A DNA stretch of 64,000 nt from Pseudomonas viridiflava (GTDB lineage Bacteria; Pseudomonadota; Gammaproteobacteria; Pseudomonadales; Pseudomonadaceae). Under the pieces are notes generated by a model. The model worked only from the letters and a program-made list of their open reading frames with translations. It ran no database searches and was not told the DNA's origin. The translations under genes were made by a program, and so were the position numbers. The DNA is taken from assembly GCF_900589395.1 (NCBI RefSeq), contig NZ_UUIS01000014.1, positions 124,001 through 188,000 of the forward strand. The letters are read 5' to 3'. Of this stretch, positions 1 to 8,413 are shown piece by piece. Every line of letters begins with the position of its first letter. Within the stretch, counting starts at the first letter, position 1.

Positions 1-1
1 C

Positions 2-283
2 TGCCTGACCGAGGCGCAGGTCAAGTCAGACGATATTCCACTCACCGATCCCAAGTCAGGGTGCAAGCAGAGCATCACCGAGCGTAACGGCCCGAACTGG
101 AAATTCCAGTTCAGTTGCCCTAAAGCGCAAGGCACAGGGCAGGCTCAGTTCCTGAGTGATCGCGAATTCACCACTAAGGTAGCCGGTACCTTCAATGCTT
201 CCGGCCAGCAGCAGAAGGGCAGCATGGACACCCGTGCTGTTTGGCAGGGCGCGCAATGCGGGGCTGTCGCGCCACGCACCTGA
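2..283 (+). CDS. DUF3617-like secreted protein, 3' part
   Basis: This is the C-terminal 93 residues of a gene that begins outside the window. The frame opens at base 2, reads CLTEAQVKSDD and ends at a TGA at 281-283. Two cysteines (in SGCKQ and FSCPK) and a third near the end (AQCG) resemble the small periplasmic DUF3617 family of Pseudomonas. The family assignment comes from residue pattern only. Function is unknown. The codon use is like that of its neighbours. A long palindrome just downstream (295-316) may also serve as its transcription end. Confidence 0.6.
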   Translation, partial: CLTEAQVKSDDIPLTDPKSGCKQSITERNGPNWKFQFSCPKAQGTGQAQFLSDREFTTKVAGTFNASGQQQKGSMDTRAVWQGAQCGAVAPRT

Positions 284-294
284 GTGTGAAACAC

Positions 295-316
295 GAGTGT
301 TCCACGTGGAACACTC
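295..316. other. parS: parS-type centromere site inside a 22-bp perfect palindrome
   Basis: Bases 298-313 read TGTTCCACGTGGAACA, a perfect 16-bp palindrome matching the ParB-binding parS sequence of Pseudomonas. The inverted symmetry extends to 22 bp (295-316), and a short T run follows on the plus strand. It lies between two convergent genes. Known: Pseudomonas parS sites cluster near oriC and nucleate ParB for chromosome segregation. Inferred: this is a functional parS and may double as a terminator hairpin. Confidence 0.8.
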
Positions 317-326
317 TGGTTTTCAG

Positions 327-731
327 TCAGCGCTTGAGTTGTTGACATCCTGTCAGGCGTCCGCAGTTGATGCGGCTTCCGGTGCCGTCCGAACTCGAGA
401 CACGCGTGATGGTGGTCCAGCCCACGCGCTGGATGGTGCCAATCCAGGCTTCGCCCTCCCACGACAACCCGCTGAAAAACGTCAATTGCCCGAAGCGGCT
501 GTTGGTTTGTGCCCAGCGTCTGTGCCCTGCGACTTCGTAGCCGCGTAGGTAAGTCGTATTCCCCTGAGTCGCCACGCTGTAGCTATTACCCAGCGAATCG
601 CTGCATGCCAGCAAGGTCAGGCTGCGTGTGCACACGGCTTGTTCAAAGGTGGGCCGGGCACCTATTGCCCAGGCATGGAGGTCTATCGTCATCAGGAAAA
701 TCCCTGCCAGCACCTTTGCCAGAACGTTCAT
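327..731 (-). CDS. Hypothetical secreted protein, divergent from the Zur-box operon
   Basis: A 134-residue product with a clear N-terminal signal peptide (MNVLAKVLAGIFLMTIDLHAWA). The mature part holds four cysteines (AVCTRS, LLACSDS, INCGR, TGCQQ). I do not recognise a family. It starts at 731 and diverges from the COG0523 gene. The Zur box at about 767-786 lies between the two starts, so zinc control of this gene is possible but unproven. Its 3' end faces the parS palindrome. Confidence 0.6.
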   Translation of the reverse strand: MNVLAKVLAGIFLMTIDLHAWAIGARPTFEQAVCTRSLTLLACSDSLGNSYSVATQGNTTYLRGYEVAGHRRWAQTNSRFGQLTFFSGLSWEGEAWIGTIQRVGWTTITRVSSSDGTGSRINCGRLTGCQQLKR

Positions 732-766
732 ACCTGCGCCTTCATCGGATTAATTCACTGTTTTGC

Positions 767-786
767 ATTGTTATACTATAACATCA
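767..786. promoter_or_regulatory. Zur box
   Basis: Bases 770-782 read GTTATACTATAAC, a palindrome equal to the core of the gamma-proteobacterial Zur operator (GTTATAnTATAAC), and the symmetry extends outward to TGTTATACTATAACA. It sits 45 bp before the ATG of a COG0523 GTPase, a classic Zur target, and 38 bp before the start of the divergent gene. Repression when zinc is sufficient is inferred from this match. Confidence 0.82.
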
Positions 787-827
787 GGCGGCCTTGCATG
801 AACCCTTGCAACCGTAGGTGACCCCTG

Positions 828-2033
828 ATGCCGAACCGCCTTCCCGTAACAGTCTTGTCCGGCTTTCTTGGCGCGGGCAAGAGCACCTTGCTCAATCACG
901 TGCTGCGCAACCGCGAAAACCTGCGGGTGGCGGTAATCGTCAATGACATGAGCGAAATCAATATCGACGCCAGCGAAGTGCAGCGCGATGTCAGCCTCAA
1001 CCGTGCCGATGAAAAACTGGTCGAGATGAGTAATGGCTGCATCTGCTGCACCTTGCGTGAAGACCTGCTCGAAGAGGTCAGCCGCCTGGCGCGGGACGGG
1101 CGTTTCGATTACCTGCTGATCGAGTCCACCGGTATTTCCGAACCGTTGCCGGTGGCCGAGACTTTCACTTTTCGTGACGAGGCCGGCACCAGCCTGGCGG
1201 ACATTGCACGGCTGGACACCATGGTCACGGTGGTGGATGGCGTGAATTTCCTGCTCGACTATCAGGCCGCCGAAAGCCTGGCCAGCCGCGGTGAGAGCCT
1301 GGGCGAAGACGATGATCGTTCGATCACTGACCTGTTGATCGAGCAGATCGAGTTTGCCGATGTGATTCTGCTCAGCAAGATCGACCTGATCAGCTCCCGC
1401 GAACGTGAAGAACTGCTGGCCATCCTGGCGCGCCTCAACGCCCAGGCGCAGATCGTGCCGATGGTCATGGGCCAGGTGCCGTTGGCGACCATCCTCGACA
1501 CCGGCCGCTTCGATTTCGAGCGCGCCGCACAAGCGCCTGGCTGGCTCAAGGCGTTGCGCGGCGAGCATGTGCCTGAAACCGAGGAATACGGCATTGCTTC
1601 GACGGCTTACCGTGCGCGACGGCCGTTTCACCCGCAGCGGTTCTTCGGTTTTCTGAATCGCGAGTGGACCAACGGCAAACTGCTGCGCTCCAAGGGCTTT
1701 TTCTGGCTGGCCAGCAAGCACCAGGAGGCGGGTAGCTGGTCGCAGGCAGGCGGGCTGATGCGTCATGGCCCGGCCGGGCGCTGGTGGCGTTTCGTGCCGC
1801 GCGCGCAATGGCCGCAGGATCAGGAGAGCGTGACGGCAATCATGGAGCACTGGACATCGACCACCGGCGATTGCCGCCAGGAACTGGTGTTCATCGGCCA
1901 GAACATTGACTTTGCCCGCCTGGCGGCCGAACTGGACGCCTGCCTGTTGAGCGATACCGAAATGGGCCTGGGCAGCGAAGCCTGGAGCCTGTTGCCCGAC
2001 CCGTTCGGGGACTGGCATGAGGAGGCCGCCTGA
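828..2033 (+). CDS. zigA: Zur-regulated COG0523 GTPase, zinc metallochaperone (ZigA/YciC type)
   Basis: A 401-residue G3E-family P-loop GTPase. The Walker A motif is GFLGAGKST near residue 12. The metal-binding CxCC motif is in [12 protein letters not shown] near residue 66, and a CobW-type C-terminal domain begins around [16 protein letters not shown]0523 proteins deliver zinc to client metalloenzymes when zinc is scarce, using GTP hydrolysis. The Zur box immediately upstream supports a zinc role over a cobalamin (CobW) or nitrile hydratase role. The stop codon overlaps the next start (TGATG), so the two genes are translationally coupled. The symbol rests on family plus Zur box. Confidence 0.82.
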   Translation: MPNRLPVTVLSGFLGAGKSTLLNHVLRNRENLRVAVIVNDMSEINIDASEVQRDVSLNRADEKLVEMSNGCICCTLREDLLEEVSRLARDGRFDYLLIESTGISEPLPVAETFTFRDEAGTSLADIARLDTMVTVVDGVNFLLDYQAAESLASRGESLGEDDDRSITDLLIEQIEFADVILLSKIDLISSREREELLAILARLNAQAQIVPMVMGQVPLATILDTGRFDFERAAQAPGWLKALRGEHVPETEEYGIASTAYRARRPFHPQRFFGFLNREWTNGKLLRSKGFFWLASKHQEAGSWSQAGGLMRHGPAGRWWRFVPRAQWPQDQESVTAIMEHWTSTTGDCRQELVFIGQNIDFARLAAELDACLLSDTEMGLGSEAWSLLPDPFGDWHEEAA

Positions 2034-2689
2034 TGCTGGCGCAGGTCTTGCCGTTTCGCCCAAAGGCTCGCCAGGTGCAAGGCGAGACACCGGAAATCCT
2101 TGCTGAAGCGCTGCAGGACGGTGTCAATCTTGCGGTGTGGCAGCGTCGCCTGCCGCTGCATATCCAGGATTTCGCCACTGCTTTGCTGTCGCTGAACGAA
2201 CCCCTGTCCGAGTCGCTGGTCCTGGAGGTCGAGGGTGGCGACGCCGAGCCCGATTTGCGCGGGCTGGTTTCGGGCTACACCGATGTGCAGGGCCATGCCG
2301 GGTTCATCGCCGATGTGTCATGGCTGGTCAGCGCCTACGCCTGCCTGCTGGGCGCCGAACGGGTTGGCGTACGCTTGCGGGCAATGGACAAGGCCATGTG
2401 CCCGCGCTTTCATGTCGACCACGTGCCCATGCGCCTGATCACCACCTATGCCGGCAGCGGCAGCCAGTGGCTGGCCGAGCGTGCCATGGACCGTGCGCAC
2501 CTGGGGCCGCGGGACATCGAGCTACCAGAGCCTGCACAGATCCGGCAACTGCACTGCGGTGACGTGGCGCTGCTCAAGGGCGAGCGCTGGAGCGGCAACG
2601 AAGGCTGCGGCCTGATCCACCGCTCGCCACCCTTGGCCCGCGACGAGCGCCGTCTGATTCTGACACTGGACTGGTTGGCCCAAGACTGA
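2033..2689 (+). CDS. DUF1826 domain protein of the zinc-response operon
   Basis: A 218-residue protein matching DUF1826, a family that commonly follows COG0523 zinc chaperones in Pseudomonas. It has conserved features such as FHVDHVPMRLITTYAGSG near residue 126 and a C-terminal stretch with HRSPP and LILTLDW. The biochemical role is unknown. The HVDHVP segment suggests metal binding, which is inference. Its ATG overlaps the zigA-like stop codon, so both are expected to share the Zur-controlled promoter. Confidence 0.78.
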   Translation: MLAQVLPFRPKARQVQGETPEILAEALQDGVNLAVWQRRLPLHIQDFATALLSLNEPLSESLVLEVEGGDAEPDLRGLVSGYTDVQGHAGFIADVSWLVSAYACLLGAERVGVRLRAMDKAMCPRFHVDHVPMRLITTYAGSGSQWLAERAMDRAHLGPRDIELPEPAQIRQLHCGDVALLKGERWSGNEGCGLIHRSPPLARDERRLILTLDWLAQD

Positions 2690-2698
2690 CTGAACCTC

Positions 2699-2852
2699 TG
2701 TAGGAGCGCACTTGCCCGCGACCGGCTGCGTTAGCAGTCGTAAATTCGTGGCGTTTCATAGAGCCCTGGTGGGTTCGCAGTCGTAAATTTTCAGCGTCTA
2801 CACAATTTCTGCGAGCGCTTCGCACTCGGTCGCGGGCAAGCGCGCTCCTACA
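2699..2852. repeat. Composite REP element, copy 1
   Basis: A 154-bp element bounded by inverted ends TGTAGGAGCGC and GCGCTCCTACA, each joined to a CTTGCCCGCGACCG-type arm. The inside carries GCAGTCGTAAAT twice (around 2734 and 2777) and GCGAGCGCTTCGCACTCGG. Closely related copies occur at 25839-26003 and 59049-59197. It fills the gap between the DUF1826 gene and a convergent gene. Confidence 0.85.
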
Positions 2853-2894
2853 CCGGTCCCATGTTTGCTCCGCACCAAGGTGGCGGGTAATTTC

Positions 2895-3275
2895 CTACCG
2901 GTCCAGTGGTGGCTGTTGCCACTGGCCCTGGCTCTGGCCTTCGCAAAACGGCTTGAGGTAGGCGGCATCGCTGGCCACGCCGTAATAGTGGATGTGCTCG
3001 CGATAAGGCATATTGGCCACCTGTGCGTTACGGCAGATGCCAAAGGCACCGGCGGGGCACTGTTCGGCATAGGTCACCTCGACCTTTTGGCCAGGCAGCT
3101 GTGGCTGGCAGAAACCATCGTGGAACAGCTTGGACGGTATAGAAATGTTCTCCTGGCAGACCTTCACCTCGAGCCGTTCGCCCTGGCTGTGCACCACGCA
3201 AGCCTGGGCCTGCACCTGGCTGGGGGCCAGTAACAGCCCAGTGGCCAATACGGCGTACCTGAATCGCGATTGCAA
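2895..3275 (-). CDS. Hypothetical secreted cysteine-rich protein
   Basis: A 126-residue product if translation starts at a TTG at 3275. A GGAGG Shine-Dalgarno sequence lies six bases upstream of that TTG. A signal peptide follows (RYAVLATGLLLAPSQVQAQA). The mature protein has six cysteines (AQACVV, VKVCQEN, DGFCQPQ, AEQCPAG, GICRNA, KPFCEG), consistent with a disulfide-bonded periplasmic protein. The same frame stays open far upstream, but that part is antisense to the next GTPase gene and is not used. No function is recognised. It diverges from the second COG0523 gene with only a 24-bp gap. Confidence 0.62.
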   Translation of the reverse strand: MQSRFRYAVLATGLLLAPSQVQAQACVVHSQGERLEVKVCQENISIPSKLFHDGFCQPQLPGQKVEVTYAEQCPAGAFGICRNAQVANMPYREHIHYYGVASDAAYLKPFCEGQSQGQWQQPPLDR

Positions 3276-3299
3276 ACCCTGACCTCCAGAAGCGAATCG

Positions 3300-4274
3300 A
3301 TGCTGCAGAACATTCCAACCCATGTGATCGGCGGCCCATTGGGCGCCGGCAAGACCAGCCTGATCCAGCATCTGTTGGCCAGCAAGCCGGCCCATGAACG
3401 CTGGGCGGTGTTGATCAACGAGTTCGGCCAGCTGGGGCTGGATGCCGCGCTGCTGACCACCGCTGCCGATGGTATCGCACTTGGCGAAGTGGCTGGCGGC
3501 TGCCTGTGTTGCGTCAATGGCGTGCCATTCCAGATCGGTCTGGGGCGCCTGTTGCGCAAGGCCCGGCCCGATCGCGTGCTGATCGAGCCTTCGGGGCTGG
3601 GGCATCCTTTGCAATTGCTTGAGCAATTGCGCCAGCCGCCGTGGCAAGGCGTGCTGCAGGTGATGCCGATGCTGATGGTGCTCGATGCCGCCGCCCTGGC
3701 CGCCGGCCAGCCATTGCCCGAGACCCAGCAGCAGGCGTTGGGTGAAGCGGGGCTGCTGGTGCTGAACAAGGCCGAGGACCTGGACGCGACCACCCGCCAG
3801 CGGCTGACCGCAGCCTTGCCATCGCAAGCCCTGGCCTGGTGCACTCAAGGGCGCCTGCCACTGGCGCAATTGCCCGGTATCGAGGCGATTGCAGGTGCGT
3901 CTCCATCGCCGGCCACGGTGCTGAAGGTACCGCCCAGCGTCGCGCCGCGCCAGGCGCAATGGTCGTCGGTCGATGAGCCCCAGGTGTTCAGCCAGGCCAG
4001 CGCCGAAGGCTGGAGCATCGGCTGGCGCTGGCACCCGGCGCAGCGTTTCGATTGTGAGCGTCTTGAGCAGTGGCTGGGCGCGCTGGACTGGCGCCGGGCC
4101 AAGCTGGTGGTGCACGGCGGGCAGGGCTGGTATTCGGCCAATGCGCTGGATAATGCGCCGATCATCTGGAAAACCAGTGAGTGGCGACAGGATTCACGCC
4201 TGGAGCTGATCGTTGCCCAGGCACCGGATACCGAAGCGTTGCAGGCCGGACTGGCGACCTGCCGTGCGCGCTGA
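3300..4274 (+). CDS. Second COG0523/CobW-like GTPase
   Basis: A 324-residue G3E-family GTPase, clearly diverged from the 828-2033 paralogue. Walker A is GGPLGAGKTS near residue 10, the metal motif is GGCLCCVNG near residue 69, and LIEPSGLGHP follows. The C-terminal domain is short. The ATG at 3300 is preferred because the family begins just before the P-loop. The longer reading from 3270 overlaps the divergent gene. The metal is not evident from sequence, and no Zur box is seen in the 24-bp promoter gap. It converges on the DUF3301 gene with only 5 bp between stop codons. Confidence 0.78.
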   Translation: MLQNIPTHVIGGPLGAGKTSLIQHLLASKPAHERWAVLINEFGQLGLDAALLTTAADGIALGEVAGGCLCCVNGVPFQIGLGRLLRKARPDRVLIEPSGLGHPLQLLEQLRQPPWQGVLQVMPMLMVLDAAALAAGQPLPETQQQALGEAGLLVLNKAEDLDATTRQRLTAALPSQALAWCTQGRLPLAQLPGIEAIAGASPSPATVLKVPPSVAPRQAQWSSVDEPQVFSQASAEGWSIGWRWHPAQRFDCERLEQWLGALDWRRAKLVVHGGQGWYSANALDNAPIIWKTSEWRQDSRLELIVAQAPDTEALQAGLATCRAR

Positions 4275-4279
4275 AGCGG

Positions 4280-4672
4280 TTACTGCTTCCACTTCTGGTG
4301 CGACTGACGCCACTCGTCGAGTCGGATGACTTCGGCGGTCGGTTGCGGTGTCTTGATTTCGAACGGGTAGGGCGCCAGCTCGATCTGGGCACTGTGCGCG
4401 CCGAACTGGGTGATGGTGCCCGGATGGCGCTGCTCGCCGGTGACGGTGAATTCGAAGCCATAGAGGCGTGCCAGGCGCTTGCGGCCCTGTGCATCGGGCA
4501 CCCAGGCCAGACGCTTGAAGGCGACGTTCTCGTCGAGCAGTTCCAGCTCAAGGCGCGCACAATGCTGCTTGACCCGCTCCAGTGCCTTTTCGCGCAGCCC
4601 GTGGGCATGCCACAACCAGGCCGCTACAGTGGCAAGCAGCATCAGCACAAAGATATTACCCAGGGTCAGCAT
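4280..4672 (-). CDS. DUF3301 domain membrane-anchored protein
   Basis: A 130-residue protein with one N-terminal membrane helix (LGNIFVLMLLATVAAWLWHAHG) and then a conserved region that includes KQHCARLELELLDENVAF and RLYGFEFTVTGEQRHPGTI. This is the pattern of DUF3301, a short gamma-proteobacterial family of unknown function. The soluble part should face the cytoplasm or periplasm depending on anchor orientation, which I cannot determine. It is transcribed away from pdxY. Confidence 0.75.
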   Translation of the reverse strand: MLTLGNIFVLMLLATVAAWLWHAHGLREKALERVKQHCARLELELLDENVAFKRLAWVPDAQGRKRLARLYGFEFTVTGEQRHPGTITQFGAHSAQIELAPYPFEIKTPQPTAEVIRLDEWRQSHQKWKQ

Positions 4673-4784
4673 GACGGAATGCTCCAGCGGTGAGCCTCAA
4701 GCTTAACTGTGTCGAGTCATTTGCAGCCATACTGCGCGGCTTATATTTCTCACTACTGCACTTGTATCGTGTTCAGGATTGTCA

Positions 4785-5654
4785 ATGAAACGCACCCCTC
4801 ATTTGCTCGCTATCCAGTCCCATGTGGTGTTCGGCCATGCCGGCAATAGCGCAGCGGTGTTCCCGATGCAGCGTATCGGGGTCAATGTCTGGCCGCTCAA
4901 TACGGTCCAGTTCTCCAACCACACCCAATACCAGCAGTGGACCGGCGAAGTGCTGGCACCCCAGCAGATCCCGGCGCTGATCGAAGGCATCGCAGGCATC
5001 GGCGAGCTGGGCCAGTGTGATGCGGTGCTGTCGGGCTACCTGGGCAGCGCTGCACAGGGGCGGGCGATCCTTACCGGCGTGGCGCGCATCAAGGCCGCCA
5101 ACCCTCGGGCACTGTACCTGTGCGACCCGGTGATGGGCCATCCGGAAAAAGGCTGCGTGGTCTCGCCTGAAGTCAGTGCCTTTCTGCTGGAAGAAGCAGT
5201 GGCGGTGGCCGATTACCTGTGCCCCAACCAGCTGGAGCTGGACAGCTTTTCCGGACGTACCCCCGAGTCGTTGACCGATTGCCTGTACATGGCCAGGGCG
5301 CTGCTGGCCCGTGGCCCGAAGGCAGTGCTGGTCAAGCACCTCAATTACCCGGGCAAGCCGGCCGACAGCTTTGAAATGCTGCTGGTCAGCACCGAAGGCA
5401 ACTGGCACCTGAGCCGTCCGCTGCTGGCTTTCCCGCGTCAGCCGGTGGGCGTCGGCGACCTGACCTCGGGTTTGTTCCTGGCACGCATCCTGCTGGGCGA
5501 CACGTCGGTGGCCGCGTTCGAATTTGCCGCCGCCGCCGTCCATGAAGTGCTGCTGGAAACCCAGGCCTGTGGCAGCTACGAGCTGGAACTGGTGCGCGCC
5601 CAGGACCGCATCGCCCACCCACGGGTGCGCTTCGAAGCCCGTCCGCTGACCTGA
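4785..5654 (+). CDS. pdxY: Pyridoxal kinase PdxY
   Basis: A 289-residue kinase of the PfkB/pyridoxal-kinase fold that phosphorylates pyridoxal in the vitamin B6 salvage pathway using ATP. Characteristic segments are [18 protein letters not shown] at the N-terminus (substrate pocket), [12 protein letters not shown] mid-protein, [13 protein letters not shown], and the [12 protein letters not shown] anion-hole and catalytic Asp region near the C-terminus. The ATG at 4785 is preferred over a TTG six bases earlier because AGGA lies six bases before the ATG and the family starts MKRTPHLLA. It stands alone, followed by REP sequences. Confidence 0.93.
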   Translation: MKRTPHLLAIQSHVVFGHAGNSAAVFPMQRIGVNVWPLNTVQFSNHTQYQQWTGEVLAPQQIPALIEGIAGIGELGQCDAVLSGYLGSAAQGRAILTGVARIKAANPRALYLCDPVMGHPEKGCVVSPEVSAFLLEEAVAVADYLCPNQLELDSFSGRTPESLTDCLYMARALLARGPKAVLVKHLNYPGKPADSFEMLLVSTEGNWHLSRPLLAFPRQPVGVGDLTSGLFLARILLGDTSVAAFEFAAAAVHEVLLETQACGSYELELVRAQDRIAHPRVRFEARPLT

Positions 5655-5665
5655 CGTATTGCACT

Positions 5666-5812
5666 GATTGCAGCAGCCACGCAGGTCGCCGTTGTGGAAG
5701 GCGGCTTGCCGGCGATGACGGCTCGGCACCTTCCACAAATCCTGTAGGAGCGACCAACGGTCGCGAATGCAGTAGTGCTGGCCCTGGATGCTGGATAAAC
5801 CGGTCCTACAGG
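5666..5812. repeat. REP-type palindromes between pdxY and a thioesterase gene
   Basis: The gap between convergent genes contains palindromic pieces typical of Pseudomonas REPs: GGAAGGCGGCTTGCCGGCG around 5697, TGTAGGAGCGACCAACGGTCGCG around 5743, and CCGGTCCTACAGGG near 5800, which runs into the end of the thioesterase gene. No ORF is supported here. Confidence 0.6.
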
Positions 5813-6291
5813 GTTTCTTCCTTGATTTCCTGATAGCGTTTTTCCAGTTCCTGGCGCAGCTGGCGGCGTTGCTGGGCCTGGATGAAGCGGCGCCTGGCAT
5901 CCGGGGTCTGCGGTTCCAGCGCCGGTACGCTGACCGGCTTGCGGTTGTCGTCCACCGCAACCATGGTGAAGAAGCAGCTGTTGCTGTGGCGCACCGAGCG
6001 CTCGCGGATGTTCTCGGTCACCACCTTGATGCCGACTTCCATCGAAGTGTTGCCGGTGTAGTTCACCGAGGCCAGGAAGGTGACCAGTTCGCCGACATGC
6101 ACCGGCTCGCGGAAGATCACCTGGTCCACCGACAGGGTCACTACGTAGCGGCCGGCATAGCGCGCCGCACAGGCGTAGGCGACTTCATCGAGGTACTTGA
6201 GCAAGGTGCCGCCATGCACATTGCCGGAAAAGTTGGCCATGTCCGGGGTCATCAATACAGTCATCGACAGCTGGGCGTTTCCGGGTTCCAT
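5806..6291 (-). CDS. Acyl-CoA thioesterase, hotdog fold (YciA-like)
   Basis: A 161-residue hotdog-fold thioesterase that should hydrolyse acyl-CoA to the free acid and CoA in the cytoplasm. The segment NFSGNVHGGTLLKYLDEVAY carries the Asn and the GG-x-hydrophobic-Asp pattern of the YciA/BACH group. VDQVIFREPVHVGE and VEVGIKVVTENI-like stretches follow. The C-terminal tail is a charged helix (RQLRQELEKRYQEIKEE). The ATG at 6291 is chosen over a GTG one codon earlier because GAGA lies about eight bases upstream. A second paralogue is at 42451-42849. Confidence 0.85.
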   Translation of the reverse strand: MEPGNAQLSMTVLMTPDMANFSGNVHGGTLLKYLDEVAYACAARYAGRYVVTLSVDQVIFREPVHVGELVTFLASVNYTGNTSMEVGIKVVTENIRERSVRHSNSCFFTMVAVDDNRKPVSVPALEPQTPDARRRFIQAQQRRQLRQELEKRYQEIKEETL

Positions 6292-6294
6292 CAC

Positions 6295-6611
6295 TGATTC
6301 TCACGGTCGGTGTGTCAAGAGTAGGGCGCCTATGCTGGCGCTCGATAAAACAAGAAACGCATTGCCTGCAACAGATACCGGGACGCCGCACGAGCGCTTG
6401 CCGTCACGCCTTGCCTCTATCTGTTTCCATATATTGCATCGGCTTGATGGCGAAGAGGCCGGTGTTAACCTCTGCAAGCCCTTGTAACGCTTTTTTCCTG
6501 TGCTTTATACCTGAATTCATGACGCTGCCACGGATCACATGACCTTGTCTTGCGCAGGGCATGCCGGGATGGATGGGGCAGCGGTCACTACCAAAAGGAG
6601 CCTTGCCTGCC
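6295..6611. other. Intergenic region between divergent genes, no supported gene
   Basis: This 317-bp gap separates the thioesterase gene (minus) from the antiporter gene (plus). Short ORFs exist on both strands but none has a plausible start region or protein-like composition. AAAAGGAG at 6593-6600 is the probable Shine-Dalgarno for the antiporter. AT-richer DNA around 6480-6540 may hold promoters, but no clear hexamer pair could be assigned. Confidence 0.5.
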
Positions 6612-8375
6612 ATGCATGCCGTTGACTTCATTCAAGACCTGGCAGTGATCATGCTGGTGGCCGGCGTGGTGACCATTGTCTTTCATCGCCTCAAGCAGCC
6701 GGTGGTGCTGGGCTACATCGTGGCTGGCTTCCTGATCGGCCCGCACACCCCGCCGGTCAGCCTGATTCACGACGAACACACCATCCGGATCCTGGCCGAA
6801 CTGGGGGTGATCTTCCTGATGTTCTGCCTGGGGCTGGAATTCAGCCTGCGCAAGCTGTTCAAGGTCGGGGCGACGGCGTTCATCGCCGCCTTCCTGGAAA
6901 TCACCCTGATGATCTGGCTCGGCTACGAGATCGGACAGTACTTCGGCTGGACCACCATGGACTCGCTGTTCCTGGGCGCGATCCTGGCGATTTCCTCGAC
7001 GACCATCATCGTCAAGGCGCTCAATGACCTGAAGATGAAGAACCAGCACTTTGCCCAGCTGATTTTCGGTGTGCTGATCGTTGAAGACATCCTGGGCATC
7101 GGCATCATTGCCTTGCTGTCAGGCATCGCGGTCAGTGGCGCGGTCAGCTCCGGCGAAGTGTTCTCCACAGTCGGCAAGCTGTCGCTGTTCATGATCGTGG
7201 CGCTGGTGATCGGCATTCTGCTGGTGCCACGCCTGCTGGCTTACGTGGCGCGCTTCGAAAGCAACGAGATGCTGCTGATCACCGTGCTGGGCCTGTGCTT
7301 CGGCTTCTGCCTGCTGGTGGTCAAGCTTGAGTACAGCATGGTCCTGGGCGCCTTCCTGATCGGCGCGATCATGGCCGAGTCCCGGCAACTGGTGAAGATC
7401 GAGGGTCTGATCGAGCCGATTCGCGACCTGTTCAGCGCCATCTTCTTCGTGGCCATCGGCCTGATGATCGACCCGAAGATCCTGCTCGAATACGCCTGGC
7501 CCATCGCGGTGATCACCGTGGCGGTGGTGCTGGGCAAGATGGTTTCCTGCGGGCTGGGCGCGTTCATCGCCGGCAACGACGGCCGTACCTCGTTGCGTGT
7601 CGGCATGGGGCTGTCCCAGATTGGCGAGTTCTCGTTCATCATTGCCGCGTTGGGCATGACCTTGCAGGTCACCAGTGATTTCCTCTACCCAGTGGCGGTG
7701 GCAGTCTCGGCCATTACCACTTTGCTGACGCCGTACCTGATCCGCGCCGCCGACCCGCTGTCGATCAGGCTGGCCGCGGTGATGCCGCAGCGTATCGGCC
7801 GGGTGTTCTCGATGTACGGTGAGTGGTTGCGCAGCATTCAGCCGCAGGGGCAGGGTGCGATCCTGGCGTCGATGATCCGCAGGATCCTGTTGCAAGTGGG
7901 GGTCAACCTGGCGCTGGTCATCGCGATCTTTTTCTGTGGCGGCTATTTTGCCGAACGCATCGGTGGCTACATGACCGAATGGGTGGGCGATGTCAGCCAG
8001 CAGAAAGCCTGGATCTGTGGTGCGGCGCTGCTGCTGTCGCTGCCGTTCCTGATCGCGGCCTACCGCAAGCTCAAGGCACTGTCGATGCTGCTGGCCGAAA
8101 TGGGCGTCAAGCCGGAAATGGCCGGACGCCATACCGAACGGGTGCGCAAGGTGGTGGCCGAGGTGATTCCGCTGCTGTCACTGGCGGTGATCTTCGTGCT
8201 GCTGGCCGCGCTGTCGGCCAGCATTCTGCCCACCTTCGAGCTGCTGATGGTGATCCTGCTGGTCGCCGCTGCGGTCGCCGCACTGCTGTGGCGCTGGTTC
8301 ATCCGCGTGCATTCGCGCATGCAGATTGCCTTGCTGGAGACCCTGGGCAACAACCAGGATCACTCAGGGCACTGA
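6612..8375 (+). CDS. CPA2-family monovalent cation:proton antiporter
   Basis: A 587-residue integral membrane protein of the KefB/YbaL-like CPA2 family, exchanging Na+ or K+ for protons across the inner membrane. The N-terminal two thirds form the antiporter domain, with KQPVVLGYIVAGFLIGP, the ion-site helix ISSTTIIVKALNDL and DILGIGIIALL. The C-terminal part has two further groups of membrane helices (residues about 430-560) in place of a TrkA-N/RCK domain. The ATG at 6612 lies 11 bases after AAAAGGAG. An upstream ATG at 6561 in the same frame would add 17 unlikely residues. Ion specificity cannot be read from sequence. Confidence 0.85.
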   Translation: MHAVDFIQDLAVIMLVAGVVTIVFHRLKQPVVLGYIVAGFLIGPHTPPVSLIHDEHTIRILAELGVIFLMFCLGLEFSLRKLFKVGATAFIAAFLEITLMIWLGYEIGQYFGWTTMDSLFLGAILAISSTTIIVKALNDLKMKNQHFAQLIFGVLIVEDILGIGIIALLSGIAVSGAVSSGEVFSTVGKLSLFMIVALVIGILLVPRLLAYVARFESNEMLLITVLGLCFGFCLLVVKLEYSMVLGAFLIGAIMAESRQLVKIEGLIEPIRDLFSAIFFVAIGLMIDPKILLEYAWPIAVITVAVVLGKMVSCGLGAFIAGNDGRTSLRVGMGLSQIGEFSFIIAALGMTLQVTSDFLYPVAVAVSAITTLLTPYLIRAADPLSIRLAAVMPQRIGRVFSMYGEWLRSIQPQGQGAILASMIRRILLQVGVNLALVIAIFFCGGYFAERIGGYMTEWVGDVSQQKAWICGAALLLSLPFLIAAYRKLKALSMLLAEMGVKPEMAGRHTERVRKVVAEVIPLLSLAVIFVLLAALSASILPTFELLMVILLVAAAVAALLWRWFIRVHSRMQIALLETLGNNQDHSGH

Positions 8376-8385
8376 ACCGAAGGGG

Positions 8386-8413
8386 CTGGCTGGAAACTCA
8401 GCTTTCCAGCCAG
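8386..8413. terminator. Hairpin at convergent gene ends
   Basis: CTGGCTGGAAA (8386-8396) pairs perfectly with TTTCCAGCCAG (8403-8413) around a six-base loop. The 3' arm lies in the last codons of the SMI1/KNR4 gene, so the stem spans both 3' ends and could end transcription in both directions. No T run follows on the plus strand, so termination strength is uncertain. Confidence 0.5.
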
